A stretch of 64,000 nt of DNA from Sophora flavescens (GCA_030762895.1 CM061063.1:78179836-78243835), one strand, 5' to 3'. Counted from the first letter of the stretch, positions 20,612 through 32,809 are shown. The notes: a model not told the origin generated them from the letters alone. Numbers and translations: made by a program.

Positions 20612-22041
20612 TATATAGTTTCTTTATTTTTTCAAGACTCGGAACCATTATTTTTAATTTAGATAAATGTGGGTGTCCCAATCGTTCATGAAGGAGCTTT
20701 GGTGATGTAGCAGCATTGCAAACCTAAGAAAGGTTAGGCTTGAGGTAGTAAAGACCATGAGATTCATGTCCTATGCCAATCGTTCGACCTGTACCATGTT
20801 CTTGTATGACAAAGGAGTTAGCATCAAATGTTACTAAACAATTATGAGAACGAGTAAGCCGACTAAGAGATATTAAATTGAAAAGACAATCAGGTATCAG
20901 CAAAACAGAGTTTAAAGACAAAGAAGAAGTGGGTGATACTTTGCCGATTCATGTTGCTGCAACTCTAGAACCATCGACTAAAGTAATGAAATGAGGAATT
21001 TTAGGAGCAGAGATGGATGAAAATAAAGAACTATTACCAGCAATGTGATCAGAAGCACTTGAATCAATTATCCATGGACTTTGATTGTTACCAGATTGGG
21101 AAATGCAAGCAGAAAAGTTATGATCACTTATAGCAGATGATGTTTGAGATTCCTTGGCAGCTTTTAGCTAGAGGTACTCTTGATAGTCAGCTTTCGAAAA
21201 CTTTATCTCAAATGTCTCAGACTTTGAAATATTCACAGATTTTTCGGGGAATCCGTGAATAGAGTAGCAAGTGTCTTGTGTGTGGTCCATTCTCTTGCAG
21301 TAAGAACATTGAGGGCGACATGCACTTCCACCTCGTCCTCCTCTGTTTCCACTACCACCTCGTCCTCCTCGATTAGAAACCATGGCAGAAGTTTCAAAAC
21401 TGTCAACTGAATTTCCTTCTGTCTTTGGTGAGGGGACTCGAAGGAGCCGGGTAATTAGATTCTCTAGAGAATGAACTTCTTGGCCAGTTAAGACTTGGTC
21501 ACAAATATGATCAAAATCTGGATGCATCCCACGTAGTACCAACACCATATATAAATTATCAAGTTTCGTCTTCATGTCTTCAAGTTTATCGGCTTCCAAT
21601 GATAATTTTATCTCCTCCACCACAGATTGGGCTTTTTGAAACATAGGCAACCATGTCATGATCAGTTTGTTTAAGAGTCGCCAATTTTTGAGCAGCATCA
21701 TACAATTGTTGAATGTCATTAGCAAAAACACTTTGTGCCTTTTTCCAGAAAGAATGACAAGTTTTGAAGGCTCTGAAATTTGTCAATATAGTTGGCTCAA
21801 CAGATTGCCACAAGAGAGCACAAAACCGATAATCAAGTTTCTTCCACTGCTCGCGTTCGTCTTCTGAAACCTTTTCAGAGGATTGTTCTAGATGTTCATG
21901 ATAACCTTGGCCAAGAAACCAAAGTTCAACAGAGGCTGACCATGCTAAATAATTTTTTCCATTCAATTTTTCCGAAGTGATTGTTGGTGTTCCAGAGATA
22001 GAAAAGGCAGGACCATCAGTTTACTGAGAGCTTGAAGCCAT
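20612..22041 (-). pseudogene. copia gag-protease
   Basis: ATG at 22041 (MASSSQ) is followed at once by TAA. The frame continues 'EKLNGKNYLAWSASVELWF' (UBN2-type gag), then a 1-base insertion in an A run near 21620 shifts into 'AQSVVEEIKLSLEADKLE', Gly/Arg repeats and the CCHC knuckle 'CSYCKRMDHTQDTC' (about 21300). Protease follows with 'WIIDSSASDHI', where the active-site DSG reads DSS, and then the pre-integrase block 'HGLYYLKPNLS' and 'LLHERLGHPHL'. It is disrupted by at least two stops and one frameshift. Confidence 0.85.
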
Positions 22042-22506
22042 TTCAGCACCTGAGAAAATGAAGGGACCAGTAAACGGAGACCAGAAATGAAATATTCAGA
22101 GAACAAGAACAGAGCACCAAAGTGGAGGAGACCCACTTGTCAAAGAGTTGGATAATCGAAGAACTGATCACCTAGGCAGAAGGAGGAGAGGCCGGCGACC
22201 AGATCTGGGCGAGAGCACGGTGTTTGTGACGGCCGGAAGGTGGCGCGTGGATTATAATCGCTAGCAAGGACAAGTGCGCGTGGAGGCGTGTGGCTGGGGT
22301 TCCGGAGATGCGACTTCGGTGGCTGGCCGGATGGAGGTTGCTGAGTGGTTATCCGGCGACGGTGGATAGTGTTCAGGTCGGTGGAAGGGACTTTGGGATG
22401 TTGAAGTTGCTGTTTGGGTTTAGGGACAACGACTATGTTCAGGGACTTGTTCTGCTGATCAAATGCAGAAACTTTTAAAGAACAAACAAAGTGGCTCTAG
22501 ATACCA

Positions 22507-22741
22507 TATTGAAGAGACTAGAGGTTGTGAAATGCTTGAGTGCTGAACCCACTCAAGTGATCTATATTTATATTCACTTAGGGAGTAAATACAATGTGAA
22601 ATTTACAAGAATATTAATGAAGATCTAGTTCCTAAGTACATGCATGTGAACTCCTACATACATGAATATGTGACTAACTAGGTACATTAATAACTATGAT
22701 TTATTGGAACAACTACCCATACAATGTGTGTAATTCCAACA
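22507..22741 (-). repeat. LTR of the second copia element
   Basis: 235 bp, on the minus strand starting TGTTGGAATT and ending CTTCAATA. It is followed by 'tggtatctagagcca', close to the usual initiator-tRNA-Met primer-binding site. Confidence 0.85.
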
Positions 22742-22747
22742 CATACT

Positions 22748-22916
22748 TCTCTTGAATTTGGAATGGACCATAATATCTTGGGGCAAGCTTCTGATTAATG
22801 CGAAGAGCTACGGACTGCTTCCTATGTGGTCTTAGCTTCAAAAATACCCACTCTCCAAGAGCAAAACTTTGCTCCCTTCTCTTCTTATTAGCATAATAAC
22901 GCATCTGATCTTGTTA
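22748..22916 (-). repeat. Duplicated gypsy integrase C-terminal segment
   Basis: These ~169 bp repeat 23105-23275 with a few substitutions, in the same orientation, about 190 bp apart. The copy is cut by the copia LTR at its distal side. It encodes 'RREQSFALGEWVFLK', as does the original. Confidence 0.85.
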
Positions 22917-22984
22917 GCAACATGTAAATCTCGGTTGTCTAACAACCGTTCTAGTTGAATCATATCTGCGGTTGGTGATTAAAA

Positions 22985-24175
22985 TATGTTGGCAGATCAG
23001 CTTCGAACATAATAGGAAACTTTGGCCCTTTTAAGTTGAGAAACATGGAAAATAGGATGTACTCTGGATGTGCGTTGTAGCAATAGTTTATAAACCTCTC
23101 CATAATTCTCTTGAATTTGGAATGGACCATAATATCTTGGGGCAAGCTTCTGATTAATGCGAAGAGCTATGGACTGCTGCCTATGTGGTCTTGGCTTCAA
23201 AAACACCCACTCTCCAAGAGCAAAACTTTGCTCCCTTCTCTTCTTATTAGCATAATAATGCATCTGATCTTGTGCCTTGCTCAAGTGATGCTTAAGTTGA
23301 TTGAGAGCTTCATCTCAGTCTGTCAATTCCCTTGCAACTGCTTCGGCTTTAGTTTCCCTTTCCATGAACCGAGTGATGGTAGGGGGTGCACTCCCATATA
23401 CTATTTGAAAAGGAGTGGTACCAGTTGAGACGTGGAATGTGGTGTTGTACCAGAATTCTGCCCATGGCAACCAGAGAGACCAGGTGCTGGGCTGTTCAGA
23501 TGCAAAACATCGCAAATAAGCCTCCAAACAACGATTTACCACATCTGTTTGGTTGTCCGTCTCCGGATGGTATGATGAGGACATTTTCAGAACTGTACCA
23601 CTGCATTTTAAATAACTCCTTCCAAAAGATACTCACAAACAAGGAGTCACGGTCACTTAGAATGGAATGTGGTATACCATGCAAACGGTCACCTCTTTAA
23701 CAAATAAAGCAGCTACTGTTTTAGCAGTATAAGGATGTTTCATAGCAATAAAATGATTGTATTTAGAAAGACGGTCCACCACAACTAACCCGACGGCATA
23801 CCCATTTGTCTTAGGAAGGCCAGTGATGAAATCCATAGAAATGCTCTCCTAAATTTGAGATGGAATGGGTAGAGGCTGCAACAAGCCACTAAGAGAAGCT
23901 GCAATGTACTTTTGCCGCTGACAAGTATCACACTCCTTTACAAAATCCATAACTTGCTTCTTCATTCCTTCCCAATAAAGATTGCCAGCAAGTCATCTAT
24001 AAGTTATCAAATAATCGGAATGTCCGCCAGTGGGAGAGGGATGAAATTCCTTCATTAGAAAAGGACTAATGGCTGAAGAGGAAGGAATTATCGACCGGCC
24101 TTTGTATAACAACACACCATAAAGTAAAGAATAACCTAGCTGAGCATTGGGATTTTCTTGCAACGTAGTAATCAA
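22985..24175 (-). pseudogene. gypsy integrase
   Basis: Segments in different frames give the pre-core ('EFHPSPTGGHSDYLITYR', 24060-23993), core pieces ('SSSYHPETDNQTDVVNRCLE', 23584 onward, containing the catalytic Glu-equivalent region) and the C-terminal fold ('YYGPFQIQENYGEVYKLLL', 'VHPIFHVSQLKRAK'). Integrase joins the cDNA to the target DNA. No chromodomain was recognised after 'FPIMFEADLP'. Multiple frameshifts and stops interrupt it. Confidence 0.8.
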
Positions 24176-24229
24176 CTTCTTAACTACCGAATCATAATGA
24201 ATTTTGTCAAAAATCTCCTTTCCCTGCAG

Positions 24230-25143
24230 TCATACTGGTGTGGAAACTATGGTTTGCAATTCTGTTTCCTCATGCATTCTGGATAATGCATCTGCTGCTC
24301 TGTTCTCTTTGCACGGTTTATAGACAATATCGAAGTGGAAACCCAATAGCTTTGCCAACCAGCATTGTTGATCAGTAGTAGCTATCCATTGATCCAACAA
24401 ATGTTTAAGACTCTTTTGATCAGTATACACAACAAACTTCCTACCTAAGAGATAGTGCCGCCAATGATTCATTGCCAAGACTAACGCCATTAATTCCTTC
24501 TCATAAACCGATTTATTCAAATTGGTACTCGAGAGAGCCTTGCTGAAAAATGCAATGGGTCTCTTACACTGCATCAAAACTGCCCCTACACCCCTCCCAC
24601 ATGCATCACATTCAATCTCAAATGGAAGTTGGAAATTCGGATAAGCCAAATCAGGTGAGGAAGTGACTGCTCTTTTTAATTCTTTAAATGCCCTCTCTGC
24701 CTCTGCATTCCAATGGAAATTGTCTTTCTTTGTAAGATCCATCAATGGTCTTGCAATTCTTCCATAATGACAGATGAACTTTCTATAGTATCCAGTCAGC
24801 CCTAAAAATCCTCGAACCCCTTTGACACTTTCAGGAATGGCCAATCTACATGCTGCACTTTTGCGGGATCAGCTGCCTCTCCTTGATTAGAAATGATATG
24901 GCCTAAATACTCCACCTGTTGCTTGCCAAAAGGCATGACTAAAAACTCGTAGTGACCTTCGTGGGTTTGAAAAGCTGTTTTTGGAATATCCTCCTTTACA
25001 CGAATTTGATGATACTCAGATTTGAGATATAATTTTGAAAAGTATGCAGCCCCATGCAATTCATCAATTAGTTCATCCATCACGGGTATGGGGTATTTAT
25101 CTAACACTCTGACTTTATTCAAGGCTCCATAATCTATACACAT
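24230..25143 (-). pseudogene. gypsy reverse transcriptase-RNase H with active-site deletion
   Basis: RT begins 'CIDYGALNKVRVLDKYPIP' and reaches 'HYEFLVMPFG', then jumps to 'KQQVEYLGHIISNQGE'. The ~60 residues that normally include the catalytic YVDD/FFDD box are missing. After a shift near 24840, RNase H is open for 204 codons: 'VRGFLGLTGYYRKFI', 'FEIECDACGRGVGAVLMQ' (catalytic Asp), 'ELMALVLAMNHWRHYLLG' and 'VYTDQKSLKHLLDQ'. The RT cannot be catalytic. Confidence 0.85.
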
Positions 25144-25399
25144 ACGCCAAGTAGAGTGCCTCTTCTTTTACTAAAATCATAGGGCTAGAGAAAGAACTAG
25201 TACTGGGGCGAATAATACCTTGTTGCAGCATGGTTTGTATTTGTTTCTCTATTTCATTTTTGTGATGATGAGGGTACCTATAGGGTTGAACACTTACTGG
25301 TGCATTTCCTGGCTGTAAAGTAATGGCATGTGAACAGACCTGCTGGGAGGCAGCCCTTCAAATTCTGAAAAACTTTTGCATAATTCTCCAATAACTCAT

Positions 25400-25909
25400 T
25401 CAATTCAATCCTCTGCCCATCATCCAAATTACTGTTTTGTGCTGCAGCTGGTAGACTATCCAATGATCACAAAATTCCCCACTTTCCCTTGTAGACTCTT
25501 CTAAAATGCTATTAATAGTGGCTGTTTCAGCAACAGGACCTTGTTGCTTGCTTTTCTTTCCCTCGGTCCTAACCTGGCCTTGTAGTCTCACAGTTTGTGC
25601 TCCATGTTGGAAAATCATAGTCATCTCCTTCCAATCCAAGAGCACCTTTCCTAAACTTTGTAACCACACAATTCCCAATATAACATCTACACCTCCAAGA
25701 TCAAGCACATAGGCATCCATGGTTACATCAATGCTGCCCAAATTCAACACCAAACCCGAACATTTTCTTTTTGTCTCCACACGATGGCCATCACCCAATC
25801 TCACTCCTAACTTCTTAGTGTGATTGACATCAAGTCCCAAAGCAGTAGTGACTTGGGAATTGATAAAATTATGACTGGCCCCACTGTCAATCAATACCAC
25901 CATAGGCAC
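25400..25909 (-). pseudogene. gypsy protease
   Basis: A 169-codon frame with the intact retropepsin motif 'VLIDSGASHNFI' near its start and 'LGGVDVILGIVWLQSLG' further on. It would cleave the gag-pol polyprotein. It is separated from gag and RT by stops. Confidence 0.85.
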
Positions 25910-26535
25910 TCCTTTGAGCTTTCACTCCATTCTCATAGTTTTGACTTTTTGAAACACTTGACTAGGAACCTCAAATACCCCCAATGCACTACACTCCAAA
26001 GCTATTTCCCCTTCATCCTCGTCTACCTCTAGCAATCACTTCTCCTTCTTCATTGATGGTTTCATTATCTCCAAGAATCACCAACCTCAACTACTTCTCA
26101 GTACATTGGTGTTATGGATGGAACTTTTCTCCACATCTAAAGCAGAGCCCTTTGCTCTTGCGTTCCATTAGTTGTTGATTACTTAAATGTCGCAGGCCTT
26201 TATTTTTTTTGCTGCATTTCCACGAACTCCCACATCTGGTTTTCTGCCTGTGGATCCTAATGACGACGAATTACCTTTGTATTGTGACTCACCAGCAGAT
26301 CCAAGGCCATACCCTGATTCGTTCTGCCCAAAACCTGTATCTCCAATAACCTTGTTTGACATTGAGGAAGTAGTAGCAGAACTTTTCTTCCATGCACTCT
26401 GCCCATAAAAATTTCTCCCTAATTGAGCACCAGCACTATAGTAACTCTATTAGTTCGCCACCCACAATCACCTTTAGAAACAGGTAATGCTGTCAGTTCT
26501 GCCTCAATATTCCTAGCCAATTTCATGGCTTGAAG

Positions 26536-27195
26536 TCATGATTTGGGGTTGAAGGTGTGAAGCCCGCGTTTGATATCAGGTTGTAACCCCCCAATGAAAT
26601 AACCCAAATATTGTTCTTCTGGCAATTTCCTTACTTGAGAAGACAAATATTCAAATGCTTCTATATACTCTCCATCATCTGTAGTTTTCTTAAGTTCCAC
26701 CAGTTCCTCATATGGGTTCTCTACTTTCCTCCCACCAAACCGAGAAATCAAAGCTACCTTAAATTTTTCCCAAGTAAGAGAGTCTTTTGTTTCTCGCAGC
26801 AAGTTAAACCAATGAATGGTTGTTTCTTCCATACTCAATTTTGCTAGTTTGATCTTCACATCCTCGCTAATTTCTTGCACCTCAAAGTAAGTTTCGGCCC
26901 TTATGATCCAACCAACTGGATCTGCCCCATCAAAGGCTGGTAACTCCACTTTCTTAACTGCCATTTTGTACTCATTCTCTTGTTGCTCCTAGTCCGTTTT
27001 TGATGATGCAGTCTCCTTTCCTCTATCATTAGAACTCCCTTGCTCACCTATCGATCCTTGCTCTAGCAGTTTTTGCATCTCCATTAAAAGTCGCTCTGAA
27101 TTAGCCTCCATTCGTTCCTCTACTCGTGCCAACCCAGAAACCAGCTCTTCGACCTTTTCCTCCAAAACCTCCACACGATCTGACACCCTTGACAT
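26536..27195 (-). pseudogene. gypsy gag
   Basis: The probable start is Met at 27195 (MSRVSDRVEV), giving a heptad-rich coiled coil. An in-frame TAG at 26989 precedes 'MAVKKVELPAFDGADPVGWI' and the capsid-like 'WEKFKVALISRFGG' (to 26536). A CCHC-like knuckle 'CFRCGEKFHP' lies further on at about 26150. The protein would package the element RNA. Confidence 0.8.
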
Positions 27196-27261
27196 GGTCG
27201 TCAACAGAAATGCCGTTGGCCACTTAAATTCCCTAGCTTTCAATCCGGCAGGTCGGACCAA

Positions 27262-27670
27262 AGATGATAGAACTTGTGCTAGGAATTTAAGATTTAATTT
27301 AACACACCAGAACTACACAAATTACAGCAAGAATATGTTGTCCCAGAGTTATACTCCTACAGAGAACCTTAACAGTTGGTTTCTGCTTTTAAAATACACC
27401 ATACAACATACATACCAGACAAAACACACACAAGTTTTTATCCTACTACAGACCTAAGAGTAACTGCCTTATAGCAGCTACAACCCCTAAAGATAATTAC
27501 TACATGCAGGATAACTACTACATAAAGGATAGATAACTTCAATTTAAAGTGTAACTGCTGCATAAAGTGTAACTGCTACATAACAGTTACAGTCCTTTAA
27601 GCTTATGCCTAGATACACTCTCCAAATCCTTGGTTTAGTTACACCTTCAGCCACATGATCACGGGTGGGT
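27262..27670 (-). repeat. Probable LTR/leader of the gypsy element
   Basis: Noncoding sequence with repeated 'gtaactgctacataa'-type units (27470-27600) between gag and the unit D flank. LTR borders cannot be fixed from one copy. Confidence 0.4.
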
Positions 27671-29154
27671 CCATCAATATATGTCATTATAACTAATAGT
27701 TGAGATTTTTTAGATTATCAATAATCATTATACATAATCAAACAAAAATCAATCAAGACCAAGTTATTACCAGAATTTGTATCTATCTCTAGAATAATTA
27801 CAATAATATACGAACAATATTAAATGAAAAAAATAAGTGACAATATTTTTTTTGAAATGAAACATTATAAGATTTTCATTTTCCAAATTTCAATAAAAAA
27901 TTGTTCAACTACTTCTAACATTAAAAAGATTCTAATAACCAACAACTAAGGCGTTCTTCGGGATAATTCGTGCCATTTTTCATATTCATGGAACTAAGAA
28001 AATTAACCATATGACTGAATAACACATGATAGACAAATAGACAATTCATAGCAACAAAAAATCATAGAACAAACTTGAAACACATGATAGAGCTGCAGTG
28101 CATTGTCCAACAGATCCACAATGAAAGTGAGCAATTGACAGAAACAATTAATGCAAATCATTTACAAACTAAACTTTCTATAATAAGTAAATAAATCACA
28201 CGAATCATAATACTTCCAAATATCTTAAATCTTTAACGCTAAGAAGCAACCAAGCTAGAAGATAAACCGTAGATGTCCAGTGTGCATTTGCTCACCTCTC
28301 TGCTTGGGGCAGATAATTTTAAAACCTTCCAAAGTCTTTACAGAAGAAAACAATCAGTGCAAATTACAAATGAAAAACAATATCAAGATCTTACTGGGAT
28401 CTTCCTAAAAAGAATATATCTAGATCTGCCATAAAACTAGTCCGGAATTTAAAATTGACAATAATGATACAACATACAACAACAGCAAACAGGTTTCTTC
28501 AGTCTATTATGTAGACTTTTTTTTTGTTCAAAAATTATGTGTTCTTCAAGGACGATCAAGGTTTTAAATAAATATCATATATAAAGTTTCAAAGACAAAT
28601 CAAATTGACAGCTTGTTTGCATTTATTAATGTTTGTCTTAACTTAAAAAAATATATAACAAGTTGGTTTCCTTTTAGTTCTAACACTTAGATGGACAAGT
28701 AAAATGATCACCAAATGAAAGAGTATTGGTAATATTTATCATAAAGAACAAAGAACACATGTCCTTCACTTATCTTTATTTTTTGCTAGACTCATAAAAG
28801 TCCACATAGATCCCTTTAAATAAAGGCAGTAGTATTCCTAACAATATCTTAGAGCTTACATTTTAAAGTAATCCAACATTATATAATATATTACCCTTTT
28901 AGACCACAAATTTCATAACTTATTAAAATTCAATCCAAACAATATCACATGCTTTTCATTACTTCTCTTTACCTTTCTACTAATTCCATTTACTTAATTT
29001 GTAAACTAGCTTTCTTGTCATACACCTTCAATATTATAACTCATTTTAGACCCACCCCATTATGCATTATACTTAACTTTTAATTGCCTTCTTCATAAAT
29101 CATTAAATCATAACCCCCCACATGAAATTTCATGACTCATTTGTATTATTTATG

Positions 29155-29214
<60 letters not shown>

Positions 29215-30262
29215 CATTATCATTACTTAAAAAAATTATGGAGGCTAACCAATATAAATATCTTTCCAAGTACACAGTGTTCAGGAACAGAGCACTCATT
29301 ATGTCAAATAAATTTTGGGCACAATCTTTAAAGATCAGAAGACACATCTGCATTTTTTTTTTTGTCTGGAATATATGTAGTACATATCAAATTCTTCCCG
29401 GGCATAATTACCTATCAAGTTTCAATGCAGTAGTATATTTGTTATCCAAATGCTTAATCAGATAAAGATCATTAGCAATGTAGAAAAAGGAGCCAAAAAT
29501 AAAAAATATAAAAAGGAAGACCAATTTGACCATACAAAAGCAGAAATGGCGCATCAGTAAACAATACAAGGTAAAAGACACCATTGATAAACATGAATAT
29601 TACAAGTGGGTGCAGATTCAAAAACTCTGCCGACTTGTTAAAAATAAGTATGAATGCATGTAACAGAAAACACCCATACTTTCAAACATTTGAATACAAA
29701 TAAAACTGTCAACGTAAAATCAATAATCACATTATGGAACCGCAGAAAGAAAATAATTGAAATTACAGCACTTAGAGCGATAAGAACTTCTACAAGTATG
29801 TTGACATGCCTAGAAAACTTAATAATGAGTTGGTATAATTATTCAAGTTTGGGAAATTAAATCAATTTGGGGGTTTTCTGAAATGGGACTTAGCAAGGGT
29901 GAGAATCACTCACCTACTCACTGAAAAAATCAAGATTGTCTCATCCACCCAAACAAATCCTAGAAAAGATGATCAAATATTGGTATAAGTCATCATTTAA
30001 GTTGAGGCACAATAGAATAGATGTAATCGTGTAACCAAAAAGATATTTGACACATCAAAGAATAAAACAAAATAGCAGCACAAACATTGTTTCCTAATGA
30101 TAGTTTCATAAATATAAAACTATTCTACAGTCAAGCTACATGCTACAAGGGTATAAAAGCAAAGTTCACATAATAAAGCAGCCTATAAATCTAAAATAAT
30201 AAAGCAAAAACTGAATCATTTATATAATTCTCTACCTAAAGAGTAAAATGTTAGTAATACTT
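27671..30262 (-). repeat. 3' flank of F-box unit D
   Basis: Continuous match to the flanks of C (16485-18508) and E in the same orientation. It includes a degraded Stowaway-like MITE (about 28779-29080) and, unlike B and C, a ~300-bp extra segment (29082-29380) holding the (AT)n run. No gene is seen. Confidence 0.75.
29156..29212. repeat. (AT)n microsatellite
   Basis: AT dinucleotide run inside the extra segment of unit D. The Tyr/Ile frames over it are artefacts. Confidence 0.95.
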
Positions 30263-30906
30263 TCAGCATTTTATGATATCAACTCCGGTCAATGAAGAGT
30301 TCTGTAGCAAGTACTCCAGAATTCTGCTTACTCCCTCATGAGGTATATTTGAAAATGGTTTCATTTCCAATTTCAATGACTTCAATCCAACGAAGCAAGG
30401 AGATAGAGGTCTGATTGAATCTGGAGATAAGAGATCCTACACAACAAGTATCATAAGACACATATTTTAATCGAAATTCTGAAACGCAATATTGAGTATA
30501 GGCAAAAATCTTTACAAAATATATCATGTGAGTAATATGACAAATACAAAGTAGAAAACATACTAAAGTAACTTACATATAGTAACTTAAGGGTACTCCG
30601 AGAGAGTGTCATCATCTTTACATTAGCGAGAAGTTGCAGCCAGTTAATTAGGACTAAACCATTCTTCTGAAAATCTTGAAAACAACCGACACTAATATTT
30701 ACTTCATTGGTAAAAACGGAAAGCCTGCGAAAGTCCGAGGAATGCAAAGTAATATCAGTGAGACGTTTCCAAAGGTCCTTCAATCTTTTGGATAAGACAT
30801 TAGTCCGGACAGCTGCTTTCAAGTTCAAAAATTTCATAATGTGGAGCAGAACACAGTCAGGTAAGTCACTGAGCCTGTCACTTTTAATTCTTTTACTACG
30901 CCTCAT
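30263..30906 (-). CDS. F-box protein with in-frame LRR deletion (copy D)
   Basis: Exon 1 is 30906-30577 (110 codons) and exon 2 is 30436-30263, with the same donor (TAT/GTAAGT) and acceptor (ttgttgtgtag) as copy C, phase 0. The predicted product is 167 residues with no internal stop. Start 'MRRSKRIKSDRLSDLPDC' has the basic N-terminus usual for this family. The F-box spans ~11-55. Near residue 67 ('VFTN/EVNISVG') the frame jumps over what is ~192 codons in copy C, so almost all the LRR is gone while frame and splicing are kept. The C-terminal block 'GLKSLKLEMKPFSNIP' and 'LEYLLQNSSLTGVD' remains. It could encode a mini F-box protein that binds SKP1 without a normal substrate domain (inference), or be a silent relic. 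Confidence 0.7.
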
Positions 30907-31430
30907 CCTCTGAATGAAAATTCATCACTGCAAGCAACTGTTGTCGGTCTGTTTTGGCAAATGGAGTGGACTATGCTGGAGAAAGAAATCAATCCCAAAA
31001 TAAGGGGAGAACTCTTTGCTAGATTAAGAGAAAAAACAGAGGGAGGGTCCAAAATCCCATAACCCCAAGCATTAATGGAACCAGCCCAGAACTGAACCAC
31101 CCATTAACATCGCCTAGCCAACACACTCAAACCAGAATCTCCGCCACATAAAAGCAAATAAGACTTTTGGAGAATCATCAGGCTCAAACATTTACTCAAA
31201 CACCTTCTGTGCATCCCGTACATATATAAAGAGGAAGCCAAAAAGAAGAATGGAAGCAAAAATAAAGAGAACAAAATTCAGGTAAATAGATGAAGAGAGA
31301 GATTTCAAGAGTTATCGGTCAGGATTGGCAATGGCAGTCACCCGAAGGATTTGCAGACGCAACAAAGAATGTTTTCCTTTTCTCTTCCTTTCGGGCGCGT
31401 AAGAGGGAGTGGGAAGGGGAAGGGGAAGGG
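30907..31430. other. 5' flank of copy D
   Basis: Noncoding. Contains a 'catatataaag' TATA-like string near 31223 in the wrong orientation for D and a 'gggaaggggaagggg' purine run near 31410. Nothing certain is seen. Confidence 0.4.
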
Positions 31431-31447
31431 AATAATAATTAGGTAGG

Positions 31448-31511
<64 letters not shown>
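31431..31511. repeat. (AAT)n microsatellite
   Basis: About 25 trinucleotide units after a short interrupted start. Confidence 0.95.
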
Positions 31512-31950
31512 GTCTACTTGGCTTGGCCTGAAAGCCTACTTAAAAGCCTATTTATCAACAAGGTCTTTAAATATGTCTCCACCTATAAATAGGTCATAGG
31601 CCTTCACTTGTAAATAGGCTCGTAGGCCTCTAATGATAAATAAGTTGATAGACCTATACTAATAAATATGTCACCGGACATTCAAAATTAAATAGGCAAG
31701 TAAGTCACTACAAAGTCAACAGGCCTTTACTTCTTTCTAATATTATAAATAATGTAAATAATATATTATTTTATATAAATAATAGGCCTTTTTTAAAAAA
31801 CCTTAGGGCTAGCCTCTTTAGCTATATAGACTTTTAAAAAAGCTTTGACCTAACATTTTTACTAAATAGGTTAGGCCAAGCTAGACTTTAAATAGGCTAG
31901 GTCATATACCCTCGACGAACAACCTGGCTTATTCCCACCCCTATATACAA
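31512..31950. repeat. Dispersed noncoding repeat rich in 'aggcct'
   Basis: Many phrases such as 'aaaaaggcct', 'aataggcta' and 'taggcct' in both orientations, ending 'attcccacccctata'. This is the style of a common legume MITE-like repeat whose end reads GGGGTGGGAAT on the opposite strand. No protein. Confidence 0.5.
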
Positions 31951-32048
31951 GTTATTATTTTATAAATGGTTGTAGATTTATCACAATTGATATTGATATA
32001 CATTGAAAATCAATGCAGTGGAGTTTAATTTAAAGGTAAAATGATATT

Positions 32049-32240
32049 GTAGGTTGGGGTGTTAATAAGCTCAATTATTCATAAATTATTCAAGCTCGAC
32101 TCGTTAAATGATCGATTAAGCTCGTTTGTTTAATTAAACGAACAAACCCAAATTTGAAATTGAGTTTGATTATTTAAATGAGTTAAGCTCAAGCCTTGTA
32201 GCTCGACATTAACGGCTCATGAATAGCTTGTATATATATA
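32049..32240. repeat. Dispersed noncoding repeat ('gctcg' type)
   Basis: Starts 'ggggtgttaataagctc' and contains the dyad 'gtttaattaaac', with 'gctcgact' and 'gctcgaca'. Looks like a MITE-class repeat; the right border is not defined. Confidence 0.4.
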
Positions 32241-32307
32241 GGATGAGGATCAAGTTAGTTAAAGAGTAACTTTCAAAGAGTTACACCAAATCATGGTCAT
32301 TCATTTT

Positions 32308-32809
32308 AGGCTAAAATACTATTTTGGTCCCTTAACTTATTTTTTAGATTTTGTTTGGTCCCCTAACTTTTAAAATGTTCATTTTTGTCCCTTAACTTAT
32401 TTTTTAGATTCAGTTTCGTCCCTTAACTTTTAAAAGGTTCAATTTGGTCTCTTAATTTGTGTCTGTTGACCTAAGTTAGTCATCTCCGTCAACGAGTCAG
32501 TAATGATGTTAACTTTTTGAGGATCGGGTTGAAACTCGTTAACAATTTAAAGGACCAGTTTGAATCTCATTAACAATTAAAAGAACCAATTTGAAACAAC
32601 TTAACAATTTAAAGGGCCAATTTGAAACTTATTTAAAACATAAGCGACCAAATTGAAACTCATTTAACACTGTTACTAGCTTTATTGATAGGGAGGACTA
32701 ACTTGGGTCAACAAAGACAAATTAAGGAACCAAATTGAACATTTTAAAAGTTAAGGGACCAATCTGAATCTGAAAAATAAGTTAAGGGAACAAAATGATA
32801 TTTTAGCCT
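32308..32809. mobile_element. Foldback MITE with perfect 7-bp target duplication
   Basis: The 502-bp element starts 'aggctaaaatactattttgg' and ends with its inverted version '...atgatattttagcct'. Long arms carry 'ggtcccttaactta' and 'acttttaaaatgttca' phrases on the left and their complements on the right. It is flanked by tcatttt at 32301-32307 and 32810-32816. The centre has 'ccaatttgaaac'-type microrepeats. MULE-like by structure. Confidence 0.82.

Larger units (their letters stand above)
20612..22741 (-). mobile_element. 5' half of a second Ty1/copia element
   Basis: Minus strand: LTR 22741-22507, GC-rich leader 22506-22042, then gag and protease to about 20612, where the element stops near the foldback MITE. 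Integrase, RT, RNase H and the second LTR are absent. Its LTR abuts the gypsy remnant at 22742. Confidence 0.85.
22742..27670 (-). mobile_element. Decayed Ty3/gypsy element (chromovirus-like)
   Basis: Minus strand in order: candidate LTR/leader (about 27670-27262), coiled-coil and gag (27195-26536), zinc knuckle (about 26170-26090), protease (25909-25400), RT (25143-24850), RNase H (24844-24230), and integrase zinc finger, core and C-terminus (24175-22985). Order PR-RT-RH-INT identifies Ty3/gypsy. No second LTR is recognised. Stops, frameshifts and an RT deletion make it dead. It lies against the flank of F-box unit D at about 27671. Confidence 0.85.

Noticed and set aside
22290..22478. Plus-strand 62-codon frame in a GC-rich stretch
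   Set aside because: Antisense of the copia leader; no domain and no promoter.
29122..29353. Tyr-Ile repeat open frames on both strands
   Set aside because: Translation of the (AT)n microsatellite.
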